From positions 558,001 through 622,000 of the forward strand of contig LODT01000022.1 of the NCBI GenBank assembly GCA_001606155.1: 64,000 nt of DNA. Direction: 5' to 3'. Positions within the stretch are counted from its first letter, which is position 1. Every line of letters starts with the position of its first letter. The translations under genes and the position numbers were made by a program. The notes under the pieces are model-generated. The model did not search any database, was not told the origin of the DNA, and worked only from the letters and a program-made list of their open reading frames with translations. This DNA comes from Tieghemostelium lacteum. Its lineage: Eukaryota; Evosea; Eumycetozoa; Dictyosteliales; Raperosteliaceae. Of the stretch, positions 31,685 through 42,952 are shown piece by piece.

Positions 31685-33341
31685 ATGCCACTATTTGTTT
31701 GTAGAAAGTGTAATACCAGAATAGAAGACAAAGCTTTGAAAGTTTTTGGATTTCATTATCATTCACAAGTAATTATTTTAATTTACAAAATTATTGATTT
31801 AAAATGGAATTTCTAATATTTATAATTCTAGTGTTTTGTGTGTTTTGATTGTTCAACACCATTATCTGATGTTTACTATGAAATCAATAAATTACCATAC
31901 TGTAAATTGGATTATGAAAAACCCAGAGAAGGAGAAAATAGATCCCCTCTGCTATTTAAAAAAAATCAATCAACTGACAATTCTATAGAAAATAAATCAC
32001 CAATTGCATCAAGAAAAAATTTTAAAAATGGCTCTCAATCAAGTGGTAATTTGGAAAAATCAAATTCAAATAATGATTTTTTGGCTGAATTAAAAGAAAA
32101 ACTAAACATTTCTCAAGAAATCATAGATAATAAAAAAAATCATGATATCCAACCTTATTCCTCCTCAACCTCCAGTATAAACAAATCAAGGGCAATGTCA
32201 ACAGATAATAATAATCAATTAGAAAAATCAACTAGTAATAATTCTCTAGGTACAAGTAATAGTAATAATAGTTTATCTATTAGTATTGGATTAAGTGGTA
32301 GTTCTAATAATATTAGTAATCATAGTGTTACTACTCCACCACCACAATCTTCAATTCAGTCTGGAGCTGGTGGTAATATAGGTGGAGGTAAACAAACCTA
32401 TTCTATTACTCACATACCAGATGAATTTTCCAATAAACAAAGTAAATATCAAGATCCATTAGTTAGTGTGACTTTGAATAATAAAACAACTCCAAAAGAA
32501 AATGGTCAAGATGTTGTTATTACACAGACAACAACTACCATTTTGTCAAATGGTAAATGTCAAAAATGTACCAATGAAATCTATGGAAGTTGTATTGAAA
32601 GTCATTCAAAACAAAGATATCATTCTCAAGTATGTAACTATTTATATATTCTATATCTATATATTATTTCATGAAATTATTGACTAACTTTACTATATAT
32701 ATAGTGTTTCTCATGTACTCTGTGTTTAGGATCACTATTAGAAGGATATTTTACAGATAATAGAAATGGTAATAATTATTGTGCTCGTTGTCAGATTCTT
32801 TTAAATGAAAGAAATAAGAAATCTAGGGAAAATGCTGGACATTGTTCAGTTTGTTATAAGAGATTCCAATCAGGTGAATGTAGGTACATTTTGAGGTAAT
32901 CTTGAGATTAGAGGTTTGAAACTAATATTTTATAAATAATTAAAAATAGTTCATGTAGTATTTGATAATGAAAAGTTTCATGAAGCTTGTGTAAAATGTT
33001 GTGTGTGTAAGAATCAAATTAAAGATAACAATTTCCAGAGAGAATTAGTTACTTCACAAATTAGTAATTTCTGTTGTGGTAAATGTATAGAAAATGGAAA
33101 AGTTGATCTCTGCGGTAAATGTGATAAGGCAATCATAGGAGGAAGCTCATTGTTTGCCAATGGTAAACACTATCATCCCAATTGCTTCACATGTGTATCT
33201 TGTACACTTCCAATTAAGTATGGTTCAAAATATGCAATGGATCTAAAACGTAATGGTCCAAGATGTGATAGTTGTTCAGAACCCACAACAACACCAACTA
33301 AAATAACTGCAACTGTTAGTGCCAAAGTTGTCAGTGCATAA
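31685..33341 (+). CDS. Four-LIM-domain protein
   Basis: Four exons (31685-31768, 31832-32629, 32705-32873, 32950-33341; phases 0, 0, 1) give 480 residues. LIM1 is split by the first intron between '[20 protein letters not shown]' and '[11 protein letters not shown]...YCKLDY'. A Ser/Asn-rich linker of about 220 residues follows, then LIM2 ('[15 protein letters not shown]', '[14 protein letters not shown]', 'YCARC'), LIM3 ('[10 protein letters not shown]', '[15 protein letters not shown]', 'CCGKC') and LIM4 ('[13 protein letters not shown]', '[16 protein letters not shown]', 'CDSC'). Two introns fall at the same place in LIM1 and LIM2, just before the second zinc finger (CF-V/S-C). LIM proteins scaffold actin and adhesion sites; no other domain tells which. 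The splice between LIM3 halves (GTGAAT donor) is the least certain. Confidence 0.82.
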
Positions 33342-33757
33342 TATTTGACCTGTTCCCCACCTTTCCACACTACCACCCACAAAAAGTTTAAAAAAAAAAA
33401 AAACGTAAATTTCAACCTATAAATTTGGAAACATTGTATATAATAAAACTTAATTTTGTTAAACCTCCATCTATCTCTCCTGCATTAACTTTTTAGGAAT
33501 CTGTTGAAAAACTTAAGAATGGAAAGGGTGTGGGGAACTGCAATTTGAAATTTTAATTTTTTTGATTTTTTGTTTGAATTTTTTTTTTGGCACTTTTTGT
33601 ATTTTCACATTCATTCAATATAACTTTTCACTTTTTGTCCCCCCTTTTTTTTTAATTTAGATATCTATATCCTTCCTCGAGAAAGTTTTATCTTTCATCC
33701 ATCCTCTCAGTTCTTACTTCATCCATCTACCTCATTTTTTTAGCACACTCATAAAAA
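33342..33757. other. Intergenic region before the two-RRM gene
   Basis: About 415 bases. The last 100 are strongly pyrimidine-rich (CTT/TCATCC repeats) and probably form the promoter and leader of the two-RRM gene. No gene supported. Confidence 0.5.
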
Positions 33758-34902
33758 ATGTCAACTGAACAAACTACCATCCAAGCTGAACAAAAACCAG
33801 TTAACAACAACAAAAGAGTCTTCATTGGTAACCTCGCCGATACCACTAAAGAAGAAGAACTCTTGACTTTATTCGAAGCCTTCGGTAAAGTGTAAGTTTA
33901 AGAAAATACAAGGTACTCAAACCTTTTAGAAAAATACAAAAAAAAAAACAAAAAAAAAAAACACACAAATAATTTTTGTTGTTACAAAAGGAGATTATTT
34001 GGATGTTATTGTCATACAATATTGCATCCATGCCTTTATATAAACAATATTTCTAAAAAATTATTTGGGTGTTTTTTTTTTATGAAAAATGAAAATATCT
34101 AACATTAAATAATGTAATTATAATTAGTGTTAATGCTAAAATTGTACCAAACAAACAAGGATCAGCATTCGGTTTTGTTGAAATGGAAAATGAAGAAAAA
34201 GCCAACCAAGCTATTGCCCAACTCAACAAGAGCACTTTTGGTAGTCAAACTATTGATGTTGAAATTGCCAAAACCAGAGTCAAGAAACCAAGAAAGGTTT
34301 CAAGACCACGTAGACAAGGTAACAACAACAATACTGCTGGATCAACTACTACCACCACTGGTACCTCTACCACCACTGGTTCCACTTCACCATCAACCAA
34401 TGGTCAAAAACCAAAGAGACGTTCAACTCGTAGAACTGATAAACCAACCACCACTGCTACTTCAACCAGCAATGGAACCAACAGCCCAACTACTGGTGAT
34501 GCCACTGCAACCACCGCTCCAACTAAACCAAAAGGTCGTTTGGTTAGAAGTAGACCACAATCATCCACCCCAGTTGAAAAGAAAGAACAATCAACCACTA
34601 CTTTGTTCATCACTAACTTACCATTCTCATGTGATGATGCTCAATTATTAGATATCTTCAAAGAACACAAACCAAAGAGTGCTCATGTTATTACCAACAA
34701 GTACAATAACAGATCAAAAGGTTTTGGTTTTGTTGAATTTGAAGACGCTGCTCAACAACAACAAGCCTTAGCCTTGAACAAATCAACTGTTAAATCAAAC
34801 GACAAAGACAGAGAAATCTTTGTTAAAGTTGCCTATGTTGTTGATATCAAGACTACCTCCACTGAAGCCACCACTGCCACTCCACCAACCACTTCAGCTT
34901 AA
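33758..34902 (+). CDS. RNA-binding protein with two RRMs
   Basis: Exons 33758-33891 and 34128-34902 join in phase 2 (GTAAGT...TTAG) to give 302 residues. RRM1 (about 20-95) has RNP2 'RVFIGNLADTT' and RNP1 'SAFGFVEM', and the intron lies between them. A Thr/Ser/Asn/Pro-rich linker of about 95 residues carries basic patches ('RVKKPRKVSRPRRQ', 'KPKRRSTRRTDKP'). RRM2 has 'TLFITNLPFSC' and 'KGFGFVEF'. The C-terminus is Thr-rich. Codon use is strongly biased to C-ending codons, suggesting high expression. The general plan is that of abundant nucleolin- or hnRNP-like proteins; the exact orthologue is not recognised. The 236-base intron is long for this genome. Confidence 0.85.
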
Positions 34903-35087
34903 ACTCTCAAAACAAAAAGAAAAGGATTGATTAAAAAAACATTGTAAACAATAATAAATGTTTTATATATAAAAGAAAAAAAAGATACTAAAAAAAAAAA
35001 CCAAACACAACCCCACATGTTGTTATTATAGTGTACTCTTAAAGTAAAAGAAAACCTTGATATTATTATTTACTAGATTTCTCTTAT

Positions 35088-35990
35088 TTATTTCTTTGGT
35101 TTTGGATTTAGTTCAGGATTGGTTAAATCTAATAGTAAATTGCTGGTGTCAATGTAAAGTTTGTTTTGGGATTTTGAAATAATGTTTGCAATTTCACGTG
35201 CAGCTTCAATTTTACGTAATTGAAGGAATTGTGGGTTCTCTTTAATGGAATCAGAGACTAATTTTGCAGATTGAGCCTCACCTTCAGCCTTGACAATAAT
35301 AGATCTCTTGTCTTGTAGAGCCTTTTCAACTAAGAAACGTGCTCTTTCAGCTTCTTGTTGAGCAACTTGTTTGGATTCGATAGCTGAGGCATACTCTTTT
35401 CCAAATGTCAAATGAGTGATAGAAACATCGTCTAGAATGATATTAAAATCTTGAGCACGTTTAATTAATCTATTAAAAATCAAACGTGATACCTGTTCTC
35501 TCTGTGTAATCAATTGTGATGCATTAAATTGTGCAACTACACTCTTTAGAACTTCATTTACAATGGATGGTAAAACTCTTTCATCGTAGTCTTTACCCAG
35601 TGTTCTGTAGATGCTTACCAATTTACTAACATTTGGTTTTGATAAAACTCTCAAACTGATATTAACCATCTGAAGATCTTTACTACCAGTCAGTGAGTTT
35701 ATAACTCTGGGTTTAGGTCTGATTTCGTAGATTTCCATTCTCTCTAACCATGGAATTACAATATGTGTACCTTCTCCATAGACTTTATCTTTGATACCAA
35801 CTACTCTATTGAAAACAATGGCACTGTGACCACCCTCTACATTTACCAAACTACTAGCACCAATAGTCAATGCTCCTAAACCTATAGCTGCCCAAACAAC
35901 ACCTGAAATACCACCCTTTTTCATTCCTTTTGGTGGTGTGAATTTTGGTAAATTGTTCATATTAAAGTTTTTAAAGTTTTTAAAGTCCAT
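35088..35990 (-). CDS. phb2: Prohibitin-2
   Basis: Prohibitins 1 and 2 form a ring complex in the inner mitochondrial membrane that stabilises membrane proteins and m-AAA protease. This 300-residue intronless protein has the N-terminal anchor 'GVVWAAIGLGALTIGASSLV' and then the SPFH domain: 'GGHSAIVFNRVVGI', 'YGEGTHIVIPWLERMEIYEI', 'RPKPRVINSLTGSKDLQMVN', 'LPSIVNEVLKSVVAQFNASQ' and 'LITQREQVS'. The later part, 'DVSITHLTFGKEYASAIESK', 'QVAQQEAERARFLVEKALQ' and 'LRKIEAAREIA', is typical of PHB2 rather than PHB1. Length matches the family (about 299). Tail to tail with the two-RRM gene. Confidence 0.95.
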   Translation of the reverse strand: MDFKNFKNFNMNNLPKFTPPKGMKKGGISGVVWAAIGLGALTIGASSLVNVEGGHSAIVFNRVVGIKDKVYGEGTHIVIPWLERMEIYEIRPKPRVINSLTGSKDLQMVNISLRVLSKPNVSKLVSIYRTLGKDYDERVLPSIVNEVLKSVVAQFNASQLITQREQVSRLIFNRLIKRAQDFNIILDDVSITHLTFGKEYASAIESKQVAQQEAERARFLVEKALQDKRSIIVKAEGEAQSAKLVSDSIKENPQFLQLRKIEAAREIANIISKSQNKLYIDTSNLLLDLTNPELNPKPKK

Positions 35991-36575
35991 TCTAGTCTAT
36001 CTAAATGGTTTGAAAATGAAGTAACACTCTGAATAAAAGGATTTTGTGAAAAAAAAAAATGAAATTTTATTTTATGTACAACAAATTCTATCATCACATC
36101 AAAATATTTTAGAAAAAGGAAGAGAAAGATGTATAATTGATTGATTTAATAGTAATTTGATTTATTTTTTTTCAGAATTAAATACATTTGTATTCAATTC
36201 AAAAAAGAAAAAAAAGTGATAAAAACCTAAAGCAAAATCACACTGAACAAAACACATCTTGATTACCTTTTTAAAAAGATATTCGATAAGATAGAACAAA
36301 TTTGTTGTATATTAAAACCATAATGATGTAATTCTCAAAAACTTATGATTATTATAATCATAAAATGTTTTTGTTTTCTATGTATTACTACTATCTATAA
36401 AATGATGGGATAATAAATCATAGATTAAATGAATTCTGATAAAAGAGTATATATTATATTATATATTTTATATATTCCAATTTTTTTTTAAATTTATTTA
36501 TAGTTTATAAAAAAAGATGGAATATATATTTGATTAATAGCATTTGTATCATTATTATAATAATAATGGGACGAA
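35991..36575. other. Intergenic region
   Basis: About 585 bases between the prohibitin-2 start and the acyl-CoA oxidase stop, both on the minus strand. AT-rich, no gene or clear element seen. Confidence 0.5.
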
Positions 36576-38620
36576 TTAATATTTATTTTCACTAACCCAA
36601 TCTCTACTAATTGGACCTAGGTGTCTATAATCAAAACCAAAAGCATCAGCCAAAGAAACAGAATAGGGAACCAATTCTTTACATAGGTTAGTAACCTCTT
36701 GATTAATGGCTTCAGATTGCTCTGGAGAGATGAATTGGTATCTGAGGAACCATGGATCCTTCTCCAAGTTATTCATAGCGAATAACTGGAACAAAAGCAT
36801 CATGGCATGCTTTTGAGTTGGATCTGGACATGCAACAACACCAGCATGGAATTTATCAACCAAAGTCTTCTCAGTGTAATATTGACCTAGTTTAAATATG
36901 ATATTACCACTGTCATTCCAAGTGTTCATAATAGATTTTCCAGAAGCTACACTATCACTCAGAGAATCTGTTACAAAGAGAGTATAGTGATTAAGACGAC
37001 TATTGAATGCCGATTGAATAAATTCAAATGAACGAAGGTATTTTGAATCCAATTGAGATTTTTGAGTACTGTTTGGTTGTTGGTAAGGTTGAGGTGGATT
37101 CTTTCTAGCTTCTGTTAGAAGGAATTTAGAAACTTGTTGATACATGAGTGCATTGTCTCCTTCGAATGTTGTGTAAATTTCAGTTTCAGATTTATAGGGT
37201 CCAATGAGATTTGCAGAGAGGAAACCTTGTCCTCCACAACACTCTCTAGCCTCTTGTAGAGAGTCTCTACACATCCAAGAACCATAAGCCTTGATTCCTG
37301 ATGCTACAATATGAATTTCCTTCTCTTTTCTCTCCTTTTCAGAACAGAGGTTCAATACATACTCATTGAGGAAATGTGTGGCGTAGGTATTAGCCAAATG
37401 TGGGAACAATCTTCTCTGATGAGTTGCATAGCTAATCAATTGTTTCTCTTTAGTTGGTTCATCACCAGAGAACTGTTTTCTAGAGAATGCATATCGAATG
37501 GCAGTAGTCAAAGCAACAGCAGAGAAACTTACGCACCCTAATGATATAATATATCTACCAAATACCAATGCACCAATACTGTGTGCAAATCTCTTTCCAG
37601 CTGGATTTATAGGACTTGAATAGATACCAGCTTTATTGACACCACCGTAACGTGACAATAATTGATCCCTTGGTACTCTAGCACCCTTAAACATCATTCT
37701 ACCATTATCAACACCATTCAATGCCATCTTATGTCCACAATCTGCTATTCTTACACCGGGCATTGCCTGACCTGTAGTCTTATCACGAATATTCACAACG
37801 AATGCATGTACACCCTCCATTGTCTCACCAACTTTCAACTGAGCAAATATTACAGAATGTGTAGCATTAGTAGCTGCACCTCCAATAAAGTATTTCTGAC
37901 TGGTTACAGTTGGTGAATTCAATACAAATTCTTGTGTGGAATGATCATATTCTGCAATTGTCTCAATATGTTGAACATTTGAACCATGTCCCAATTCAGT
38001 TAAACCAAAACACCCAATTAAACCCAAATTCTCAACCAAAGGTATATATCTCTCTCTCTGTTCGTCTGTACCCAAAAACAAAACTGTAGCTCCAAATAAT
38101 GAGAAATGAACTCCAAATAATGTTGATAATGCAATATTTGGGAATCTATAGCATTGATGAAATGCTGCTATTTTCTTTGGATCCCTATTTTAATTTAAAA
38201 TTTATGACACACTTTAGTTAATATAAAAAATTTTTAACAATTCATCCACATTTGTGTGTTTTTTTTATATATATATATAAAAGAAATGACATACCTAATG
38301 AAATCATAGACTGAAACATTGTATTTTCTCATTAGGACAACGATTTGTTCAAATTGTTTACGAGTTAGAGCTCTTTCCTCTTTGAGAGAGAGTCCAAAGA
38401 CTGGTTGTGCTAGAAGTGGACAAGAAAGGAAATCATTAACTAAAGGATTTCTCATTTCTTTGTGGTAGGGGAATAAATATTTGTGGAGTGAATCAGGGTC
38501 AAATGCTTTTTGAATTTCTATTTCAGATTCATCATTAACGTCTGCTGATACCCAATTACTCTTTAACTCTTCAATTATTTGCTTTGCAAGATTTTCTATT
38601 CTTCTAGTGGCATTCTCCAT
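36576..38620 (-). CDS. Acyl-CoA oxidase (peroxisomal beta-oxidation)
   Basis: Acyl-CoA oxidase makes the first, FAD-dependent, H2O2-producing step of peroxisomal fatty acid oxidation. Exons 38295-38620 and 36576-38184 join in phase 2 (GTATGT...ATAG) to give 644 residues. Landmarks: 'LGLIGCFGLTELGHGSNVQ' (substrate/FAD loop), 'KYFIGGAATNATHSVIFAQL', 'GVRIADCGHKMALNGVDNGR', 'RYAFSRKQFSG', 'CRDSLQEARECCGGQGFLSA' and 'TTFEGDNALMYQQVSKFLL' with the catalytic Glu of the acyl-CoA oxidase family in TFEGD. The C-terminus is ...SENKY, not an SKL-type PTS1. The N-terminus has RIENLAKQI, close to a PTS2 signal. The start is the ATG of MENATRR; an upstream TTG in frame is not credible. Confidence 0.93.
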
Positions 38621-40635
38621 TTTTAACAAATTTAAACAACAATTATTTTTGATAATGAAAATAAGATAAAAAAATAAGTATTTATGTTCGCCCTCTTATG
38701 AGTAGTTATTAGTTATTTGAAAGGTTTAAATAACTAATTAAAAAAATACTGGGGTAATTAAGTTTGTTTTTTTTTTTTTTTTTTTTGTCAAATCATATTA
38801 GAGATATTTCGCCTGTTAAAGGTTTTTTGAAATCCGAATACCAAAATTAAAAATATCTTTGGGAAATATCGAAAATATCCATCGTTTTGTAGTCATTTGA
38901 AAGGTATATTATGATGTTTAGTTTGTTTTTTTTTTTGAATCATCTTAAGTTCTAAATGATTTTCTACTGCAATTTCTGATCTTTACCGGTTCTATTTAAA
39001 GTTCGGTGAAGTGGGTTCAACCCAACTTTAAAGTTCAATTCGGGAAAAAAACTAATTGAATTTTGAGGTTCACTAAAAGATATATCTTAAGATATCTTTA
39101 TTTATTATTTATTTAATCTTTTAGAAAAGATTTAAATTTAGTTATTATTAATCTAATAATAATAATAAATTATATCTAATTTATAATCATTGCAAAATAG
39201 AAAATAGATTAAACAATTCATTAAATGGTTATCTAAAAATGATTTTGTACATGTATTGGACAATCTAAAAACAATCTTTAAAAATGTAAAGTAAGTCTTT
39301 TTTCTGAATGTAATATTTCATCTGTCTTTTTTCATTTAATTTTATAATAATTGATTATATTAATTATTGGATTGGTTTAAATTAAAAATATCTTTACTAC
39401 TTTAAGAGAATATCAGTATTGGAAATACAAATTATAATAATAAAAAACAAAGAGTCAATAGATCTAAATTCCCTCTCATTACACACTCCCCAATACCTTT
39501 AAATCTGGGTTTAACTATACAGCGTTACATGCAACAGATAGCAATACATCTATACTTGGTAAGTTTTAACAAACCCAAATGTGGTTAAAACACAGAGGGA
39601 GAATGTCATAAAAACACACTATAAGATATCAAAAGGTCTAATTATAACTGAGTGAGAGGTGAGTGTTAGTGTGTATTAGTGTGTTGTGATTTTTTTTTTT
39701 TTCAAAAACCCCCATGCCCTCACCAATTCACTAAATGTAAAAAAATATTTTATCATTTTTATATTTTTCTACATTGTACCCCCTTTCTCCTATCAGTTAA
39801 CAACATTTTTTTTTTTTAATTTGATTAAAAATTTTTTTTTTTTTATAATTTATTATACTGTATATTGCTAAAAATTTTTTAAAAGTTTTGAAAATATTTT
39901 TATAAAAAAAAGGTAGATCCCATCCATACTATTTTAAACAAAAAAACATCCCAGCATTCATTCAAGTTGGTGACGAAAAATCAGGGTAAGATACCGATAT
40001 CTAAATTAAGAACATAAATATACCTTTGTCAATCATTTCCTTTAACTGAAAAAAAATAAGATACACATAAACATTTTTAAGAAAGAGGCTCTTAGACCCA
40101 CCCCTATTTTAAAAAAAAAAAAAGACTTTAATCTTAATGCAGATAAATAATACATCATGGTGGACAAAAGGGGTAGGATAGTGTAAAAAAAATTAAAATT
40201 AACCTATATAGTATTTAAGTTTATACATCTTGAAATTTGATTCATAGTTTTATTTATTGTTATTATTTTTTTTTTTTTCTTTTCATTCAATTATTAGATA
40301 TATTGTCTCTGTTGTTTATATCTATATGTACCACTGACTCAAAACACATATCTAAAAGATAGATGGATTATAAATTAAAAAATTTTTTAATTGAAAACAA
40401 TGATACAGATGATATTTGTGGAAATGCCTATCATTGAAAGATTTATAACTCTATTGCTTATCTTTACATAATGGGAAAAATTTGGTTTTCATTAAATCTA
40501 TTGAGGTTAATTACACAAATCAATCTTTTATCCCACTTCTGTTCTACTACTTTTTTTTTTTTTTTAAATTTTAAAAATAAGAAATTTTTTATTTTTTTTT
40601 TTTTGGAAAAACATAATATTACAATTTAAAGAATA
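38621..40635. other. Large non-coding divergent intergenic block
   Basis: About 2 kb between divergent starts of acyl-CoA oxidase and the Cut8-like gene, the longest gene-free stretch in the window. It includes long T runs (e.g. 38768-38786 and near 40550-40600), a hairpin region near 38992-39033, and GTG/CACAC-rich tracts at 39470-39490 and 39650-39690. Reading frames here are short and of non-coding composition. No tRNA or transposon could be supported. Confidence 0.6.
38992..39033. repeat. Imperfect inverted repeat (hairpin)
   Basis: Outer arms TTTAAAGTT / AACTTTAAA (9 bp) enclose inner arms GGGTT / AACCC around a minimal loop, with a 9-base one-sided bulge. The inner palindrome and the local G+C stand out from the flanks. 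It is not foldable as a tRNA. Confidence 0.5.
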
Positions 40636-42048
40636 ATGAATAATGGATATGGTATTCAATTACCAGCTATGGTGACACCATCATCAATTAATTTGGGATC
40701 GTACTATAATGGGATGAATGCACAACCTTATCATTTATCAAATTTATTAGAGATTGGAATGCCAATGCCTGGTATTCCAGGTACATTGTCAAGTACCTCA
40801 CCTTCATCATCTCCGTTGACAAATTCTCTACCACCTATAACAATGCATCAACAACATCAACAACATCAGCATCACCAAATACAATTACAACATCATCATC
40901 AGCAACAACAACAACAGCAACAACATCACCATCAACAACAGCAACATCATCAACAGACACAACATCATCACCAACATCAACAGCAACAACACCATCAACA
41001 ACAACAACAGCAACAAGTTCAACAACAAAACCATATCCACCATCACCAACATTCCAATCAATCTCAACAACAAACTCCTCAACCATCACCTCAACACACA
41101 TCCAATTCCTTACCCCAACATAACACATCACTATCATTACCATCATCTGATTCAATACAATCACCAATTTACGATTTACCAGATCACTCATTGTTGAGTA
41201 GCAGTAATGCCAATACACACATTCAAAATATTTCCATAAATACCACAATAACCAACACACTTTCAGATCTCCAACAACAACAGCAACAACAACAATTACA
41301 AATGGTACAAATGCAACAAAACCTACAACAACAAAATCTACAACAACAGCAACTACAAGATATGGGATCACCCAAAATCAAATCAAAAAAGAACAAAAAC
41401 GGAAAATCATCTAAAGGAAAAGTCATTTGCACACCACTGGAAAGCTCACTAAACTCACTGACAAAGGAGCAATTAGTACAACTGTGTTCACAGTTCTTTC
41501 AAATCAGTCATCCAGATCTAGTTCAGGAATTTGAAAACCTAATGCCACCACCAGATCTACACGAAATCATGTTAGATCTTGACAGTTTACAAAAGAAATA
41601 CAACAAACTATTCCCAAGTAACGAGTTTTCCTACGACAATGCCTCATACAATAGAGTTAAAAGTGGTTTGGCATCTTTCAAAAAGGCACTGATAGAATAT
41701 GGAGAGGACTTTAAAGAGAAATCTGGGTGGGCAACTCTTTTACAATATGTTATTTTGGCACTACCCTATGCACTTAGAATGCCTCAGTGGGATGATGAAA
41801 AGAATAATGCCTCTCGTGTCAGTGCTCTCAATAAGATGGATGTCTTTGGAAAAGCTGCTGTAAAGGGTTTGCTTCAAAATGATCTATCTCTCGAAAAATG
41901 GGAGAGACACAAGGCATCTCTGTCTCCTCACCAACTATATCTAAAAAGTACCATTGAAGAACTGGATAAATGTATTGATAAAAGAAAGAAAAAAGAAGAA
42001 AAATATGATAAACAGACTAAAAAGAGAAAGAAGCTGGACTCTAAATAA
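40636..42048 (+). CDS. Cut8/STS1-like nuclear proteasome tether
   Basis: A 470-residue intronless protein. The first ~240 residues are low complexity, dominated by alternating Gln and His with Ser/Asn/Pro. A basic patch 'KIKSKKNKNGKSSKGK' precedes the conserved C-terminal domain of about 170 residues: 'LTKEQLVQLCSQFFQISHPD', 'LMPPPDLHEIMLDLDSLQKK', 'YDNASYNRVKSGLASFKKAL', 'WATLLQYVILALPYALRMPQ'. This layout (a helix, a 'PPPDL' motif, then a six-helix bundle with Arg-Val-Lys and Pro-x-W) resembles the Cut8/STS1 domain that anchors proteasomes at the nuclear envelope in yeast. The tail is Lys-rich ('RKKKEEKYDKQTKKRKKLD'). The family call is from memory of the pattern and is moderate. Confidence 0.6.
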   Translation: MNNGYGIQLPAMVTPSSINLGSYYNGMNAQPYHLSNLLEIGMPMPGIPGTLSSTSPSSSPLTNSLPPITMHQQHQQHQHHQIQLQHHHQQQQQQQQHHHQQQQHHQQTQHHHQHQQQQHHQQQQQQQVQQQNHIHHHQHSNQSQQQTPQPSPQHTSNSLPQHNTSLSLPSSDSIQSPIYDLPDHSLLSSSNANTHIQNISINTTITNTLSDLQQQQQQQQLQMVQMQQNLQQQNLQQQQLQDMGSPKIKSKKNKNGKSSKGKVICTPLESSLNSLTKEQLVQLCSQFFQISHPDLVQEFENLMPPPDLHEIMLDLDSLQKKYNKLFPSNEFSYDNASYNRVKSGLASFKKALIEYGEDFKEKSGWATLLQYVILALPYALRMPQWDDEKNNASRVSALNKMDVFGKAAVKGLLQNDLSLEKWERHKASLSPHQLYLKSTIEELDKCIDKRKKKEEKYDKQTKKRKKLDSK

Positions 42049-42343
42049 TTTATTAAATTTAATTTCCACTAGTAATCAATTTAAAACAACAACAACAACA
42101 GCCAACAGTAAATCCTCTTTGAAATTTCAAAGAGTACTTTAAAAACATAACACGCCTACACCTCTCCTCACTATATATTTATTATTATTTAATAATTTAA
42201 AAAAAAGAAATCTTTTGTAAATAAATAACTCTCTTCTACACAACACAGATTTTATAATTATAATTCATGGTAAAGTCCATTGATCAACTTCTTTACTTTT
42301 TTTTTTTTTAAATTTTTTTTGTATTTCTTGCAAGACAAATTAG

Positions 42344-42952
42344 ATGAACATTATTAACAATATTGTACATAAAATGATTAAAGTTGGTGACAAATTACCA
42401 GAAGTTAATTTTTGGATTTCAACCAAAGCTATTGATGGTGCATGTCAAATGGGTAAAAAAGTAAACTCTACCCAATTGTTTGATAATAAAAAAGTTGTCT
42501 TATTTGCAATTCCAGGTGCTTTCACTCCAACTTGTAAGGTTCAGAAATGATGAATTGTAGGGTTTTTAAATGATTTCAGGTTAATTAATATTTATGTATT
42601 ATGACATTTAGGCTCAGCTAAACATTTACCATCATTTGTTCAAAACTCACAACAAATTAAATCTAAAGGTATTGATTCAATCATTTGTTTAGCTACTAAT
42701 GATCCATTTGTAATGTCTGCCTATGAAAGAGACCAGAATATTGATGGTCAAGTTACATTGGTTTCTGATGGTAACTCTGAATTCACCAAAAAAATTGGTA
42801 TGGAAATGGATGGTAGTGGTCATGGTTTGGGTGTTGGTAGAAGTAAGAGATATGCAATGATTGTTGAGAACAATATTGTTAAAAGTTTATTCTTAGAGGA
42901 ACCAGGTAAATACGAAGTTTCTTCTGCTGAACATGTTCTCAGTAAACTATAA
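42344..42952 (+). CDS. prdx5: Peroxiredoxin-5 type thiol peroxidase
   Basis: Reduces hydrogen peroxide, alkyl peroxides and peroxynitrite using thioredoxin. Exons 42344-42533 and 42612-42952 join in phase 1 (GTAAGG...TTTAG) to give 176 residues. The peroxidatic site 'PGAFTPTCSAKHLPSF' is made only after splicing: exon 1 ends in T and exon 2 starts GC, together TGC. Other landmarks are 'VGDKLPEV', 'KKVVLFAIPG', 'ICLATNDPFVMSAYERDQ', 'LVSDGNSEFTKKIGMEMD', 'GLGVGRSKRYAMIVENN'. The ATG at 42344 adds MNIINNIVHK before a second Met (42374) that would also be a family-like start; the short extension does not look like a strong presequence. Convergent or divergent partners: same direction as the Cut8-like gene. 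Confidence 0.92.

Noticed and set aside
33892-34127. Long intron of the two-RRM gene as a poison exon
   Set aside because: Only A/T runs are seen, with no alternative exon having good splice sites.
38981-39045. tRNA-like stretch with GGTTC...GGGTTCAACCC elements
   Set aside because: The pieces do not fold into an acceptor, D, anticodon and T arm of the right spacing; the T-arm-like part is explained by a simple palindrome.
39686-39871. 61-codon frame rich in Phe and Tyr in the 2 kb intergenic block
   Set aside because: It arises from T-rich DNA; codon use is not coding-like.
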